A stretch of 64,000 nt of DNA from Cinclus cinclus (taxonomy: Eukaryota > Chordata > Aves > Passeriformes > Cinclidae), in assembly GCF_963662255.1 (NCBI RefSeq), contig NC_085055.1, forward strand, positions 6,010,102 to 6,074,101. Reading direction: 5' to 3'. The notes under the pieces were generated by a model. It was not told where the DNA came from and did no database searches. It worked only from the letters and a program-made list of their open reading frames with translations. The position numbers were made by a program, and so were the translations under genes. This document shows positions 34,383-47,300 of this stretch, in pieces (the first letter of the stretch is position 1; each line of letters opens with the position of its first letter).

Positions 34383-37300
34383 TTAATGGTTTTCATTATC
34401 ACTATAGTAACTGTAGGGACAGATTTGCAATAATTTTATTCCTTAAATAGATTTAGTCTTGGAAAATCTACAGAACAGGATAAAGCCACTTGCTCATCAG
34501 GTTCATTCCCTTTTCTCAGAAGTGTTTGTCTCTACTCCCCTTGTTTCTTTACAGCTCTCCGTAAGTCCTCTTAAATTCTTTTTTATGTTTTATGACAACA
34601 GCTTAGTTCAGTGATGTTAGACCAAGTGCTTGACTGATGTGAAGTACTGAAATCTGAGTGTGTTATTCAGTGCTTTGGACACTGATTTAGTCTGCTTGTT
34701 TCTCCATATATTTTTCTCTTCTTTTTCCTGTAGAATGTCTTTTCCTCAGAAATTCACCTCTTATTCCCTTTTATTGCCATTTCCATTTCTATGTAAATGA
34801 GAACCCTGCAAGCCAGGGAACAATGATCTTCTAAGCAACAAGTGTTTTGAACTGCAGCAGAGGAAAGTCTAAACCTCTGAAAACATTAGATTCTGTGTAT
34901 GAATTTCCATTGCATTACTGAGAATTCAGGTATTTTGTATTTTTCTAAAAAAAAAGAAGAAGGAAAAAAAAAGGAAAAATTCTCTACTGTGAAAACAAGA
35001 ACTGGATCATCCGATACCTTTGTACAAGGCCAGGGCTTTTAAATTGGAATTCTAGTTCTTTTTTTTACAGCTATATGGACTGATCTGTGCTTATGCAGTT
35101 GAGTCCTTGAAGTATATTACCAGTCACCTAAAAGGATATCTTCCTATGTGCAGTGAAACTTTATCCTGGGGAGCAGGATATTCACAGATGAACCCAGGCT
35201 TGATCTTAGTGAAGGATTAAGTTGTTTGTGGTTTTTTAACCTTCCATCTTCAGTCAGCCCCAACATCCTGGAAAACACCTCTGTGGCTACCTTAGTGATC
35301 TTTTGCATCACAACTTCAGTATCAGGATCTCATCTTCCCTATCAAAGCTTTTCTAACACTGATTTTGAAATTTAGTCAATTGTCTTTTGACAAACCTAAA
35401 TTCAAGGCATTCCCATCATGTAATCTTTCACAGCCTATCTGTGCTCTGAGTCGTGTCAGAAACTTTGGTGCTGTGCCAACAACAGAAACACACTAACCTG
35501 ATTGGTTAGTTAGTACCTATATTTAACACTTGCAATTTTTTATTATTACTATTTATATCACCGGAATACAAAGAAACCCCTATGCTTGTTGAAAGCATCG
35601 TGAACTGGGTATTCCCTCTAATACTATATTAAATAAACCAAACTGCTTCAGATATTTACATTCAGAAGGTTATCTTTGCAGCCAGAAGAGCTAGAAGTAA
35701 TTGCTTTTACAATGAGATCTTAAGTTTGTAGAGTGTGTTGTGAGTCTGCAGCAAAAACTCTTCATACCCCCAACTTGAGGCTGCAACTCTGATTTTGAGA
35801 ACCACTGCTCTGGAGGCTTTTTGTCAGCTCCAAAAATGTCTTATCTCTGGTTGCTTTTAACTGCATAATAAGAGGTCAATTGAAATAGGTAATGTCTTCT
35901 CAAGGGTTTGTAATCTAAAGCCCACAGTTGTCAATGAAAGTTCATCGATTTCAGGGACTCTGAATACAGGTATTTATTCATAATATGTGGTGTTGGCTTA
36001 GTAACTGTAGTAGTATTAAGATATGAGGAAATGGATTGCCTATTAAAGCTAGACAGAGATATTTTGGTGGCTTTTACTTTGTCAGACAAAGCCTTGGAAT
36101 TCCTATGAATCTAAGTATTTTTCAGCAGTCTGCCCCTTTAATTAAGCTCTGCCTGAGAGAGCAATCCTTTATCCAGCTCACCTGTCCAGCTCCTCCCAGC
36201 TCCTGAGAATTCTTGTGGCCCTGGAGAGGAAGTCCTGGGGCTTCTGGAGAGCTGCAGTTCCATCTATGGCAGCACAGCTTGCAGGAGCCTTGGGTTCCTC
36301 TTCCTGAGCCTGATTTCTGAGGGTGAACCTGGAAGGTTAAGCCCAGACACAGCAAGAAACATCATTAATAACAAAGTCTGTTCTTCTTCTAACACTCCAA
36401 ATAATTTTCTTCAAAGTATTAGAACTTTCTAAAAAAGTTGTTTTTTTTAAAAATCAGTCAAGGAAACTTGCTTAAAAAATAACAAATTGTGCATTCAATT
36501 AAGAGGAGGCATAGTCTTCACTTTCTTTCATCTCATCTTATCATGCAGTGTTTGAATGAGTTTTATATTTGAGAGAGTTTCACTCACTTCCCCCTCAGCA
36601 GAGACTGAAGTCAGTGGGAAGAGATCTGATGTGTGCTTTGCCCCTCTGGTGTGTGCATGTATGTTTTTTCATTAAATCTGCACATAAACCTGATGGCCTT
36701 TAGGCACAATACTTTCTGAAAAACTTAGGTGTGCTGATTATTGCTTGCTTTCCAACTCCAGATCCTCTTGCAAACACTACAGGGACCTCATTAAATTCTG
36801 CAGCTGTTTTACCCTCCTTTATTAACTTCCTTCAAATATCCTGCCCTGGTCTAATGTCTTCTCTTGTCAGCTTCACTCCACTTTATACACATGAAGGAGA
36901 CTTTATTGTTCTTATTTCCTTGCTCTGAAAACTTCATTCACAGCTAGTTTAGACTTCTCCAGATACTTTTCTTAGCTCATCCCTCCATTGGATCAGCCTT
37001 TGTAGTCCCTTGATAATATTCTGTGCTTTTTAGGCATGACATGCATTTTTTAATCATTATTTTAATTTCCTGATTTAAATCTAAATAGGGCAAGAAGTAC
37101 AGTAGAAACATAGATGGTCTTGTAATCTTTTCCTTTGTCCTAAGAAAAAAAAAAAAAAAGGAGACCTTTCAATAACATAAAGAAAATAGTTAAAATAGTC
37201 TCGAAACCTGGAGAAATCTTAGCTTTACTTTTAAGAAGCTATTAGTCCAGTGAGTAAACAGGTGGCTATAAAAGGCACTGGTGTATCCTAAAAGTTGGAG

Positions 37301-38560
37301 CCACAGCCACTCACTGCCTCTTGAAACTGGCCACAAGGGCTTTGCATCAATTCCCCCAATTCTTGCTCCCACTCCAGGCCCTTCTCACCTTCATGGCAAG
37401 CACTTGTATTGCAAGCAAGGTGAAAGGTGCTTTTGTGAGGGATTTCTACCTATTATATCCAGGCTTACCCACATGTTGGCCTGGCCACAGAGACAGTCTC
37501 ATCCTTCACTTTTTTTTTGCCCGTTTCAAGAGACTTGGTTTTACACACTTCACTGGCCATTACTTCTTAATGTTATTTCCAATTTCTTTTTGTTAAAGAG
37601 ACTTACTGGGTTCTATCTCTGTGTCACTCTCACTAATAAATGAGCATGTAAACACGTTACAGTAAAATTAAGGATACTGGGAAAATTAATATTAAACTAT
37701 TCATGAAAACTTGGGAATTATATTGACAGGAAAATTATTTCAAGAAAATAATATAGCAAGGCAATGTAACAATTATCTCATGCAGAGCCAGCTCAAGTCA
37801 GCATTTAAAGAAGTCTGTATGTCTACTTGCAAGTACTTACGGTGCTCAGTGCAATCTGTTAAACAAATTCAGCTGGACAAGACTAATGCCAAATCAATGA
37901 CAGTCACTAGTGTCTCATACAACTACAGAGCAAAAACATTCTGAGTTGAGAGTAACATTCATTGCAGGCACCAATACATTCATAATCTGAGCTTCTCAAA
38001 TTAAGTAGTCTGGTGAAGTGCAAGGGAGAATTTACCACATGTTAAGACTTTCCAGTGCTAGTGTTCCCAAAGTTTTCCTATTTTTCTAGTATTATGGTTC
38101 ATTTTCTTATGGTTGCTAATGTTTCTACCACGCTGAAATGGAACTTGGGTTGTTGTTGATTATTCAGTGTCTCACTGATCTTCATTCTAATCACTTAAAA
38201 ATGATTCCTGTTGATTTCAGATAATTTCTTGAATAAATCAGAATTAATTATGGAATGAACTCAGTTTCTCAAATGATTCATGGGTGTTTAGTAGGAAAAA
38301 ATAGATTAAAACCTGCTGAAATTACTCCTACCTACAGAGAGGTATCAGTGTGATTGTATTTTCACAGATTGATAAAGAGATCAAGGGAAATGCTTTGCTC
38401 TAGGATTCCCTTAGATCAATTAATGGGACAATTCCAGCTGGCCTGTGTTGTACTTCACCACCACAATATCCTCAGCAGTGATGCAGTGATGGTACCAGCT
38501 GTGTGCTCCTTACCTCTCTATATCTAAGCTTAAAAGTTAAAACTTGATCATGCAAACATG
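34383..38560. other. Non-coding DNA, no gene seen
   Basis: No exon, RNA gene or transposon is recognised. A run of about 15 A lies at 37145-37159, and A/G-rich tracts occur near 34947-34977. A GC-richer patch at about 36180-36350 matches no repeat that I know. Confidence 0.5.
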
Positions 38561-38850
38561 AGATCAGTCAAGACCACCTAATCCCAATTTCCCTGCCATG
38601 GGTGGGGACACCTTCCACTATCCCAGGTTGCTCCAAGCCCTGTCCAACCTGAAGTGTCCTTGGAGACTTCCAGGGATGGGGCAGCCACAGCTTCTCTGGG
38701 CAGTCTCTGCCAGGGCTTCACCACTCTCACAAAGAATTTCTTCCTAATATGTATTCTCAATTTACTCTTTTTCAGGTTAAAACAATTTCCCCTTGTCCTT
38801 TCATTGCATGCCCAAGAAAGATCCTTCGAAACGCTTTATTTTGTAGAGTA
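38561..38850 (-). mobile_element. CR1 LINE 3' region (minus strand)
   Basis: The plus strand reads a clear antisense CR1 for about 290 bases. Blocks in order are CCCTGCCATGGGTGGGGACA, CCTTCCACTATCCCAGGTTG, CTCCAAGCCCTGTCCAACCT, CTTCCAGGGATGGGGCAGCC, CTTCTCTGGGCAGTCTCTGC, AAAGAATTTCTTCCTAATAT and ATTTCCCCTTGTCCTTTCAT. The extreme 3' terminal repeat is missing or decayed at the left edge. It belongs to the same broad consensus as the plus-strand copy at 56195-56440. The copy is 5'-truncated and non-coding. Confidence 0.93.
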
Positions 38851-41800
38851 TCCATGAAGAGATACACCATTTTAAAATGCAGAAGATGTATCTTTGGTAC
38901 TTTTTCTATCAGTTGGGCTCTCAGAATTTGATACTGGCTTCGGCTGTTTGTGCTGGCTAGCTCTCACTGACCACAGGATGTGCCCCATCCTGGATGTGTG
39001 ATCTCAAAGTGCAGGCAGGAAACCTGCAAAGCACACCGTGCTTTTCACCTGTCCCCCGTGCTTACAGCTGGGTGTTTTCTTGTCACTGCACTGCTCATCC
39101 GGGGATATGCACATACAGAATTCAGGTGCAGCAGCACTGGGGATGCACGACTTGGAAAGCACCGGCAGAAATCAGACTGAAAACTTGTTTTCTTCAGAGT
39201 TGTTTACTTGTTTGTTTACAGGGAGTAAGCACAAAGGATGGGTGCTGGAGATGCCTTCAGGCAAGGGCAGATCTAAAGGAGAGGCTGGTTTGGGGCTCAG
39301 CTCAGGGAGAAAATCAGGAGCAGTGACACCTACTAAAAACTGCTGCTGAGGAGGGTTTTGCTCAGTTTGATGCTACATATTTCTGCAGTAATTGGTCAAA
39401 GAGAATAAAAAGAACCACTAAACCTACCTCTTAGGGTACAAAATAAGATGTTTAAGTCTTTTCCATGGCTGTAAAGAACAAGAATAGAAAGCAGACTTAG
39501 CATTCATTTTTAACAACTTGTCTTTACTCTCCCAGGATCCTGGGGAAACACCTGCTGAGTATCCTAGGACTCCCAAAAGATGCTGTAGAGAACTGACATC
39601 CTTTTCAGTTGTAGGTCCCAGGAAGGTTGTGGGTTTTTTCATATCAGAAAAATTATTTTGTTTAAGGAATATTTGAACATTTTCAGAATTGCTTACTTGT
39701 TAAAAAGAAATCCCTTAAAGTGCTATGGGAGTTGGAGAGGGGGATGACACTTCAGCACATTTTTACTAAGCTTAAACTACAACTTCATTTTTTACACATA
39801 TTATTATTTTTCTGTTTATTAGCTCTGCTGTGGTTTACTGAGGATTTTCCTGTATAAAAAACTCAGTAAATGAGCATTATAACACAAGCATTGTGATCTG
39901 TGTTTTCATTGGTAAGCTCTAAGAAGTGATAAAGTAAACTTTGAGTTACTTTCTGTATGTGTTTTTATCTGTATCTTTGAACTTACTCTACTGTAAGGTT
40001 AAAGGTCCGTGGCCCTCTGTCCTCGTGTCCCTGGAATGAAGGTTGGCCCTGTGGTTTGGGTGACCTCAATCTGTCATCTCCATCTCAGAGAATATGGGAG
40101 TGTGTTTAACTCATCCCCTGGCATTGCACAGTGTGGAAGTTCTGGGCTCTCCCACAGCCTGTCAGGAATTCAGCTGATGGTATGTGTGAATCCCAGGAAG
40201 AAAGAGAGAAATGTCAGGCAAAACATTTTGTGTTTAGCAAGAGGCATTTCCTGACAAAACCCTGCTGTGTTGAGAATGTTTTCCATTCTAGTTCTGCTTC
40301 TTAAAAAAAAAAAAAAATTGCAACCAACTGCTGCATTGTAAATTGATGTAAATAATAATTTATGTCAGAGCAGGCTACGACACGACAATATCTTTGTTCC
40401 CAGGGAACAGAGGAGTTGTGGCCAGAGCAGAGGTTTGCTCAGATCCCAAGTAACAAGGCTGACTTTGTCCCTGCTATGCCATCAGTGCTGATCAACAGCT
40501 TTGCTGAGCTCTAAAATTGTGGCTGTGAAAGAAAGCAAAATCTTGACACATTCCAAATTACTGTGATTCTTATCTGAATTTTTGTGGATATGATTGTCCT
40601 GCACTACTGAATTCTTTTATTTGCCAGTTGTCAATACAGATTCTGCCCATTATTGTGATAGTAGTTCTCTTCCCTTTCATGTCAATGTAAAGAATTAACA
40701 GCTTTTCTGAAGTCACGGTAATGAAACATTTTGTTTTATCAATGCAAGTAAAAAAAGAATCATGCCCTCTATTTGTTTTATTCCCAGCTTTGCTTCCAGC
40801 AAAATTTTAGATGTGGTAAATACCATTTAAAAATACAAAAATCCATGTTCCAACATTGCCAACATATGAGACAGCAGCAAAATACAGATGTCTTAGTTTC
40901 TTGGTATCTCAGTGTGTATATAAAATTAGTACAGAGCTCCGGAAAGGTATGAAAGAGCCCTACCCAGGGAGCAAGTGCACAGCGCCAGGCAATTGGTGTT
41001 GTACTGTGCTATTTCCTGTGCCCTATTTTCACAGCCAGACAATATCTGCCACCAAAAAATGCATGAGTTCAGAAATTTCAACAGTCCCTGTGGTGCTGTC
41101 AGTTTGTTTTTTTTTTCCTCCTGTTGTTTTTGGTGCTCTTAGTTCCTCCTAACTGATGCACTTCTTTTCCTGAAGGGAGATTTAATTCTCTGAGAGGAAT
41201 TTCTTTGAATTTCAACATGACCATACTAAAGAAGGTGCTACCTGTTCCCATTTTCAGTTTCTCGAGGGTATAATCCCTTCAGGGGTCAAGACCACTTGTT
41301 CCTCAGGTACCCAGAGATAGGGTATTTGGGACAGTTTAAAAGAAAAGTTAAACAAAAAAACTCTCACATTTGAAGGACTTTGTGCCCTAGATTTCTATGT
41401 GTACATGTTGCTTTGTAGTTTTAATATAAGAATTAATAAATTTCAAAAATAACTAATATAATGTAATGCCAGGTATGCAATATATAAATTTAATACCTTC
41501 CCATTATAAGATTTCTCACTTCTGAAAAATAAGACAGGGATTAGAGGTGGAAAAAAAAGATGGAATTTCAGCCCCTGCTACTGTGTTTTTCTCCTCCTAG
41601 TCACAACAGTAAATCTAGTTCCCAGGAAGCTCAGTCACATCTGGCACTGAACACGTTCCAAGTCTCATGTGCCAAAGACCAGAGCCCAATCCTTCTTGCA
41701 CGTGGATCTACTGAGCTCTACGTACCGAGTACAACTGAGTTTATGGAAAAATTTATAGCAGCTTTAAAGTAAGTGCCTCCTTAACAAGTCCTCTGGAGTG

Positions 41801-42738
41801 CCATTCTGTGTTCTGGATGTGCAGTCAGAAATCTGCCAGGTGTCCAAGGCCTGGCCACAGGGCTGGGTTGAGTATAGTCATTAACAATAGTCACAGTTAG
41901 ATCCAAGGTTATCCTAAGTGCTGGACAACCACACGATAAATCTGCAATAATTCAAAATCCCTCTCCTCTACAGCTTCACCCCTCAAAGCAGAACTATAAG
42001 TAAATGCTGGGAATTAAATAAGCTCAGTAACCCCTTCTGTCATCCACAGCAATGACTTTATACCTAAGCAGTTGCTGCTACATTGTTGACAAATTAATTT
42101 TTCATTTTAGCTTTGACTTGAAAGTAAAATGTGATGGTTTTTTGGAAAACATTTTGGTTGTTATAATAAATTCTGTACTCCTAGTCCTGATAGATGCTGG
42201 CTTGTGACTGGAGCAATTTAATCCCTCAATGTCCTCTTTCAGTTCTTATCTTTGCCCAAAGGCGAAGATTTCATTATGGTATGTGGCCATGTTGAACTAT
42301 GTGTTAACCCAGCTCCTCCTGCCCAGCATGTTACATAAATAAGGTAAGACTTACACTCTCCCAAATCCTTTATCAGGTGACAGCACAAATCCTTTGAAAA
42401 TCCTTTTCTAGCTTGTGGTACTGTGTTACGTTTTATGATGAATCCACTCAGGACTTTGCCAAAGGCTTTGAGGGGAAGGACGAAGTATGAATACAGAAAA
42501 GATTGGAGATTTTGTGGGGGAATTAACTAGATGGGCCTTCCATAAAATTCAGTGTCAGAGAGGCTCAGGGGAGGGCCAAGAGCTGCTGTCACTGTGTGCA
42601 GGTTGGAGATGGCAGCACTTCCTTCAGGGATAATGCACATCCCACCTCTACTGCCAGGGCAGGAGAGTCCAGACCCTGCTGGCAATCAGCTGAGCTCAAC
42701 ACAGCTGTGCCAAGCACCACATCTAAAGGTTATGTCTG
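38851..42738. other. Non-coding DNA, no gene seen
   Basis: No exon or clear transposon is recognised. A GC-richer patch at about 38940-39330 leaves three frames open on the plus strand at once, which is a composition effect. A run of about 15 A lies near 40303-40317. The patch at 40000-40250 matches no repeat I know. Confidence 0.5.
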
Positions 42739-42776
42739 TATTAAAATAAAATCTGCTTATTAAAATAAAATCTGCT
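42739..42776. repeat. Exact 19-bp tandem duplication
   Basis: TATTAAAATAAAATCTGCT occurs twice head to tail with no mismatch (42739-42757 and 42758-42776). Each copy carries AATAAA. Perfect identity in otherwise ordinary DNA suggests a recent duplication. Confidence 0.95.
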
Positions 42777-44269
42777 CTTCAGGTCTGCAACATTATTTTT
42801 CCAAAATCTCTTATTTGCAAGCTACGTATGGGGAAAAGTCACATTCATGTAGAGAGGAAACCCCAGCAGAAGTTTGTGAGAATACCATGTTATCAAAACC
42901 ATGTTTTCATGTTCTAACCAAGATTTGGCTCAGCTTCACCTTGCTGAGTGTGATGTTTTTGTTGTTGTTGCCTGGCGACTGGCAACCCCCCAAAAATGTA
43001 GTAGATAAATACACGGTGAGGAGTCCAGAATGAGCAAGATTCACAGCTGCTTTTCTCCAGTAGTAAAAATCTTGCTACTAAAGTATGAGGTACTGATAGC
43101 TTGTTGCATTTTTGTCTTGTTTTTTTTTGGCAGGTCTTTAATAGTTAACACCTAAGTACTCGCAGCATAGTAACAGGGGTCAAGATATAGAGAAATAGAT
43201 GAAAAATGTGTATGTTTGTATATGCTTTAAATGAGCTCAAAAATCTCTTTATCATCCTGATATTACTTATATCATCTATGTTAGTGTGCTGGCAAGCCAT
43301 GCAGATGGGCCTCAGTACTTAAATTCTTGTATGAGAGAAAAATTTGATTTTAGAATGAATGAAATCCTACACAGATGTGTAAATCCTCTGCTGTTACAGT
43401 GGGGACACCCAGCCAAATTTATTTCTTTGCCAAAACTTCACCTTTAAGGAATTTTCTTGAGCCACCAGTGGAAGGCAGATGAGGAGATAAGCATGAGGAG
43501 TGTTGGTTATCCTTCCGAAAATTTTTACAGTGATGTTCCACATCACCAGGTGGAACCGTGCCCTGCCTGGGTGCCAAACTGCACCTCCTTAACCAGCTTG
43601 CAAAATTAGCTGATGATAAACTCTTCATCAGTTTACTGTGAGGTCAACTTTCTCCCATCCCTTGGTGAGGAGAATGTTTCAGTTCCTTAGTACACGCTCC
43701 AAGCTGCATCCTTAATTATCTTAAAAATTATCCGTTTCCTTCCCACCTTTATACAAGCACATAAACAAAAACACTATTAAGCAGTTCATTTATGGCTTTT
43801 GCTCTTTGCTGTGTGCTGTAATAACCAACTGCTCCAGTGGCACACAAGGAGGGACTTTTGGGACATTTTTACAGGAATATATAGAGGGGTGGAGAATTTT
43901 TGTGACTATTTTCAGCATAAATGCAACACTTTTTCATAAATATTGTATTGCACTGAAAATATTATAGAAATAGCCTTGCATAACTAATTTTTTTTTGCCA
44001 CTTAGAAAGGTGTTGAGGGCATAGGTTGGGAGGAATTTTTTTTTTTTTTGAGGTGTGATCCAAAGATATTTCACTATCCTATTTGATCTGAGAACATTTT
44101 TCTTTCTTTTTAGTTGGTCACTACCACTGTCATAGTTGATTACTAAAACTGGAGCTGCAAAAATAGTAACAATTAGCAGCAATAGTGCTGTGCACCTCAG
44201 TGCATTGCAAACATACACTTTATCTTACTTTTTATCCATTAAATGATTCCCTCTCTCAGATAAGCCCTG
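42777..44269. other. Non-coding DNA, no gene seen
   Basis: No exon or transposon is recognised. It contains the short motif GTTGCCTGGCGACTGGCAAC at 42967-42986, described in the findings, and a T run near 44037-44049. Confidence 0.5.
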
Positions 44270-44332
44270 CTAATCTAATGACTTGCTAGATCACACAGTG
44301 AATCAGAGGGAGAGCTGTGGAAACAAGTTTAA
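44270..44332 (+). mobile_element. Ancient MIR/L2-like SINE remnant (short)
   Basis: TAATGACTTGCTAGATCACA, CAGTGAATCAGAGGGAGAGC and TGTGGAAACAAG follow the part of the MIR-type core that reads AAGTGACTTGCCCAAGGTCA, CACAGCAAGTCAGTGGCAGA and GCTGGGAA. The left part of the core is not clear. It is shorter than the copies at 23761 and 31030. Confidence 0.45.
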
Positions 44333-47300
44333 GGGCATGAAGCTACAAATACTCTTTGACTATGAGTAACTTTACTCTTGGGAGTATTTCAATTAACTCC
44401 AGGAGGGATTATGTAGGGTAATAAGCTCTGAACTTCATGGAAAGTGTTCTCAGGACTGGTCCCCAAGCATATTCAATTGCAGTCTTCACATAAAATCACA
44501 TAAATCTGTAGTCAGGGACTTTTAATAAACATATTTTATGCTATAAATTACTTTCTGAGGAGGATTTTTAGAGGTATAATTTTACAGCATTGACCTCCAA
44601 TAGACTCATAAAATTCTATCATGTTAAATGTATATTTAATGGCTTCAAACATTTTATATTAGTGGTCCAGTGAGCCTGGAGGACTCTAGTACTGCAACAA
44701 CTTATTACATCAGTGGATATTTAGAGAGGTTTAAAAAATGCAGATTATTGACTTTATTATTGGTGCAGAGGAGCCACTATATCTTATCAGGCAATTAAAT
44801 GCCCTTTCATAAAGTGCTCATTGCATGGAGACTGAATTTATGGAAATGATGAGACTTAATAGCTCCACAGGACTCATTACATCCGGTCTGAAACTCTTTT
44901 TGGGATATTAATATTTATTTTCACATTCATGCTTCTAGTAATGAGAAATTAAGGAATTTTGTAGTAAATTACAAATATAAGTATGTAGCTATAGAGGTTG
45001 CTATATTAATTGAAGTAAATCCTAAACAGAAATTTACTTACATCATTTCTTGCTGCCTTTAAAGGTACACAGCTAAACCAGCCCAATGAAGAGAGATACC
45101 TGTATTTTGATAGCTTTTGTAAATCCAGGACATGCCAGGTCAAAATTTACAATTTTAATTTTCATTTCTACATCTGATTTACGAACACTTACCCACACTT
45201 CATCCCTTTCTACTGGGGCTGTGATTTGCACAGATTATTCTGACGTATATTTTATAGCTAATGAAGGATTTTGATGTATCCACATACAATATGGCATTGA
45301 ACCTGGAAATTGCTCTGCTGTCTTCACTTGAGTTCCTTTATAAATTCAGTCCTAAATCCAGCCTTCCAGTGAAATCACTCCAGCTGGCAGTTTTTTCAGT
45401 TCTAAGTGTGTGTATTATCCAGATAAATTCTCAGAGATTTAATTTATTTTTTTCAAAGACCTGGATATTCAAAGTTATTTGATGTTGGACACAAAGGAGT
45501 AGAAAATATGAGAAGTACACCACAAGAATGCTAGATTTTTGCAGGGATTTGTTTCCTACTTGGGGCAACACATCACCCTTCTGGAAATGAAACTGAGTCT
45601 GTGGTGAAAATTGCTGCATCATTAAATCCCTGTGTTGGCACTCTCAGGTGCTGAATTTTGGGTCTCTTGGTCACCTGTTCTAAATTTTACTGTAGCTCCA
45701 TTCAGTCTTTGCTCTCTCATCTCTTCTTACTTGGCAAAAGAGGAAAATTCGGGGAATATCATATTGCTGTAGTCCCTGGGGAGAGAGAATGTTCAAATTC
45801 ACTATGTAGATGTAGAATTTAAATAAAACCACTTGCTGATTTTCTTAGACTTACAATCTCAAAACTGGTTTTTACCTTTGTCTGAGACTGGCAAAATGCA
45901 AGCACAGGATCTCACTGTGCTTCCAACAGCACTGTTTTGCCCCTATTTTCAGTAATTTTTTCTCTAAATATCCTCACATTAGTAAAGCCAGGTTTACCTA
46001 TGTTACAGGTGTACCTGTGTTATCAATAGCCCTAAGCTTTTTTGTAACATTTGAGAATGTCCCAGTGTTATGCCTAATGTCCATGCTGAAACAGAAGTGC
46101 CTGTATACATCAAAGTGGATTTGGGGCAGAACCAGAAAAAAAAAAAAATCATTAAACAGACAGTGCTTCATTAGCCATGAATTTAAGGCAGGGCTTAAGA
46201 TCACAGTTAACTTTAGGAATCGCTTTAGTTTCTGTTCAAGTCAAAAATGAGACTTATTCTTAACCTGAAGAATCTTTTCTACTTAAAGGCTGCTCTTACC
46301 TATTTGTAGAATAATAATAATTGAACTAGAAATTTTTAAGAAGTCTTTTTTCATCTTTGGCTCACTTTTTTACTGCAAGGCTATTTATAACATAATGCTA
46401 TTGTTTAAAAGAGGCAATTTCCCTGGTTTTGCTGTCAAGGAGCTTTACAGGCTACTACAAAATTATTTCAGGTCCTTGAAATGTTTGTTTTTGATGCTTT
46501 CATGTTCATGCTTTTGGTTTTTGTTGTTTTTTGTTTGTTTCTTTTCTTAATAGAAAATGTTCCCGTGCTATAAAATATATTCTTTCACAGAAAGAGACTC
46601 TAAAGAAGTCCCTGAAGTGCCTCACTTTGAGGAGTTTTGTTCATCAAGGTAGAGGGCTTTGTAAGCCACAAGCATTATAATTACCTGGCTTTGCTCTCTT
46701 TGAAATCAGTGGCAAAACTCTTGTAGGCTGCAGAGGCAGCAAGAGTGAAAGGAACTGATGCGCTTTGGTTTATTGTTCCATTTTCTGATTAACATCTTAA
46801 ACTGCATTTTGATCATGCAGCTTCCACTGTCAGAGAATGCATGATGGTCTCTTGTTGATCTTGTGGGAGAGCAACAGCTCATCTTGATGCTCAGCCAAGG
46901 CATCTATCATGTAGCTGTCCCTCTCAGTTACTGTGTGAGAATGCAGCACAGCCCTGGCTCAGAGTGTCCCCACTCCATCTGCTGACCTGTCAGAAGAGCT
47001 TTTAGACCTCTTTCCTTTCACCACCCAGCAATGAATATTTTTCTGCACAAAATGTGTTTTTACATTTTGTCTTGAATAAATTTAACAGGTCAGATTCAAA
47101 GTAAGATTGCTCTATCATTGAAAAAGTTGCTCTGCACCAGTTTAGGCACAGTGACTGTCCAGAAGTATCCTTAGCCTGGGGAGAGTACTGTGTCATTTAA
47201 CTGCCCCAGAGGTCAGTGTCAGAAAACAAAAAATACATCATGTTACCTAACATTTGTTGCCATGAGAAGCATGAGCAAGTGCTGAAGTCTAGTTAACATA

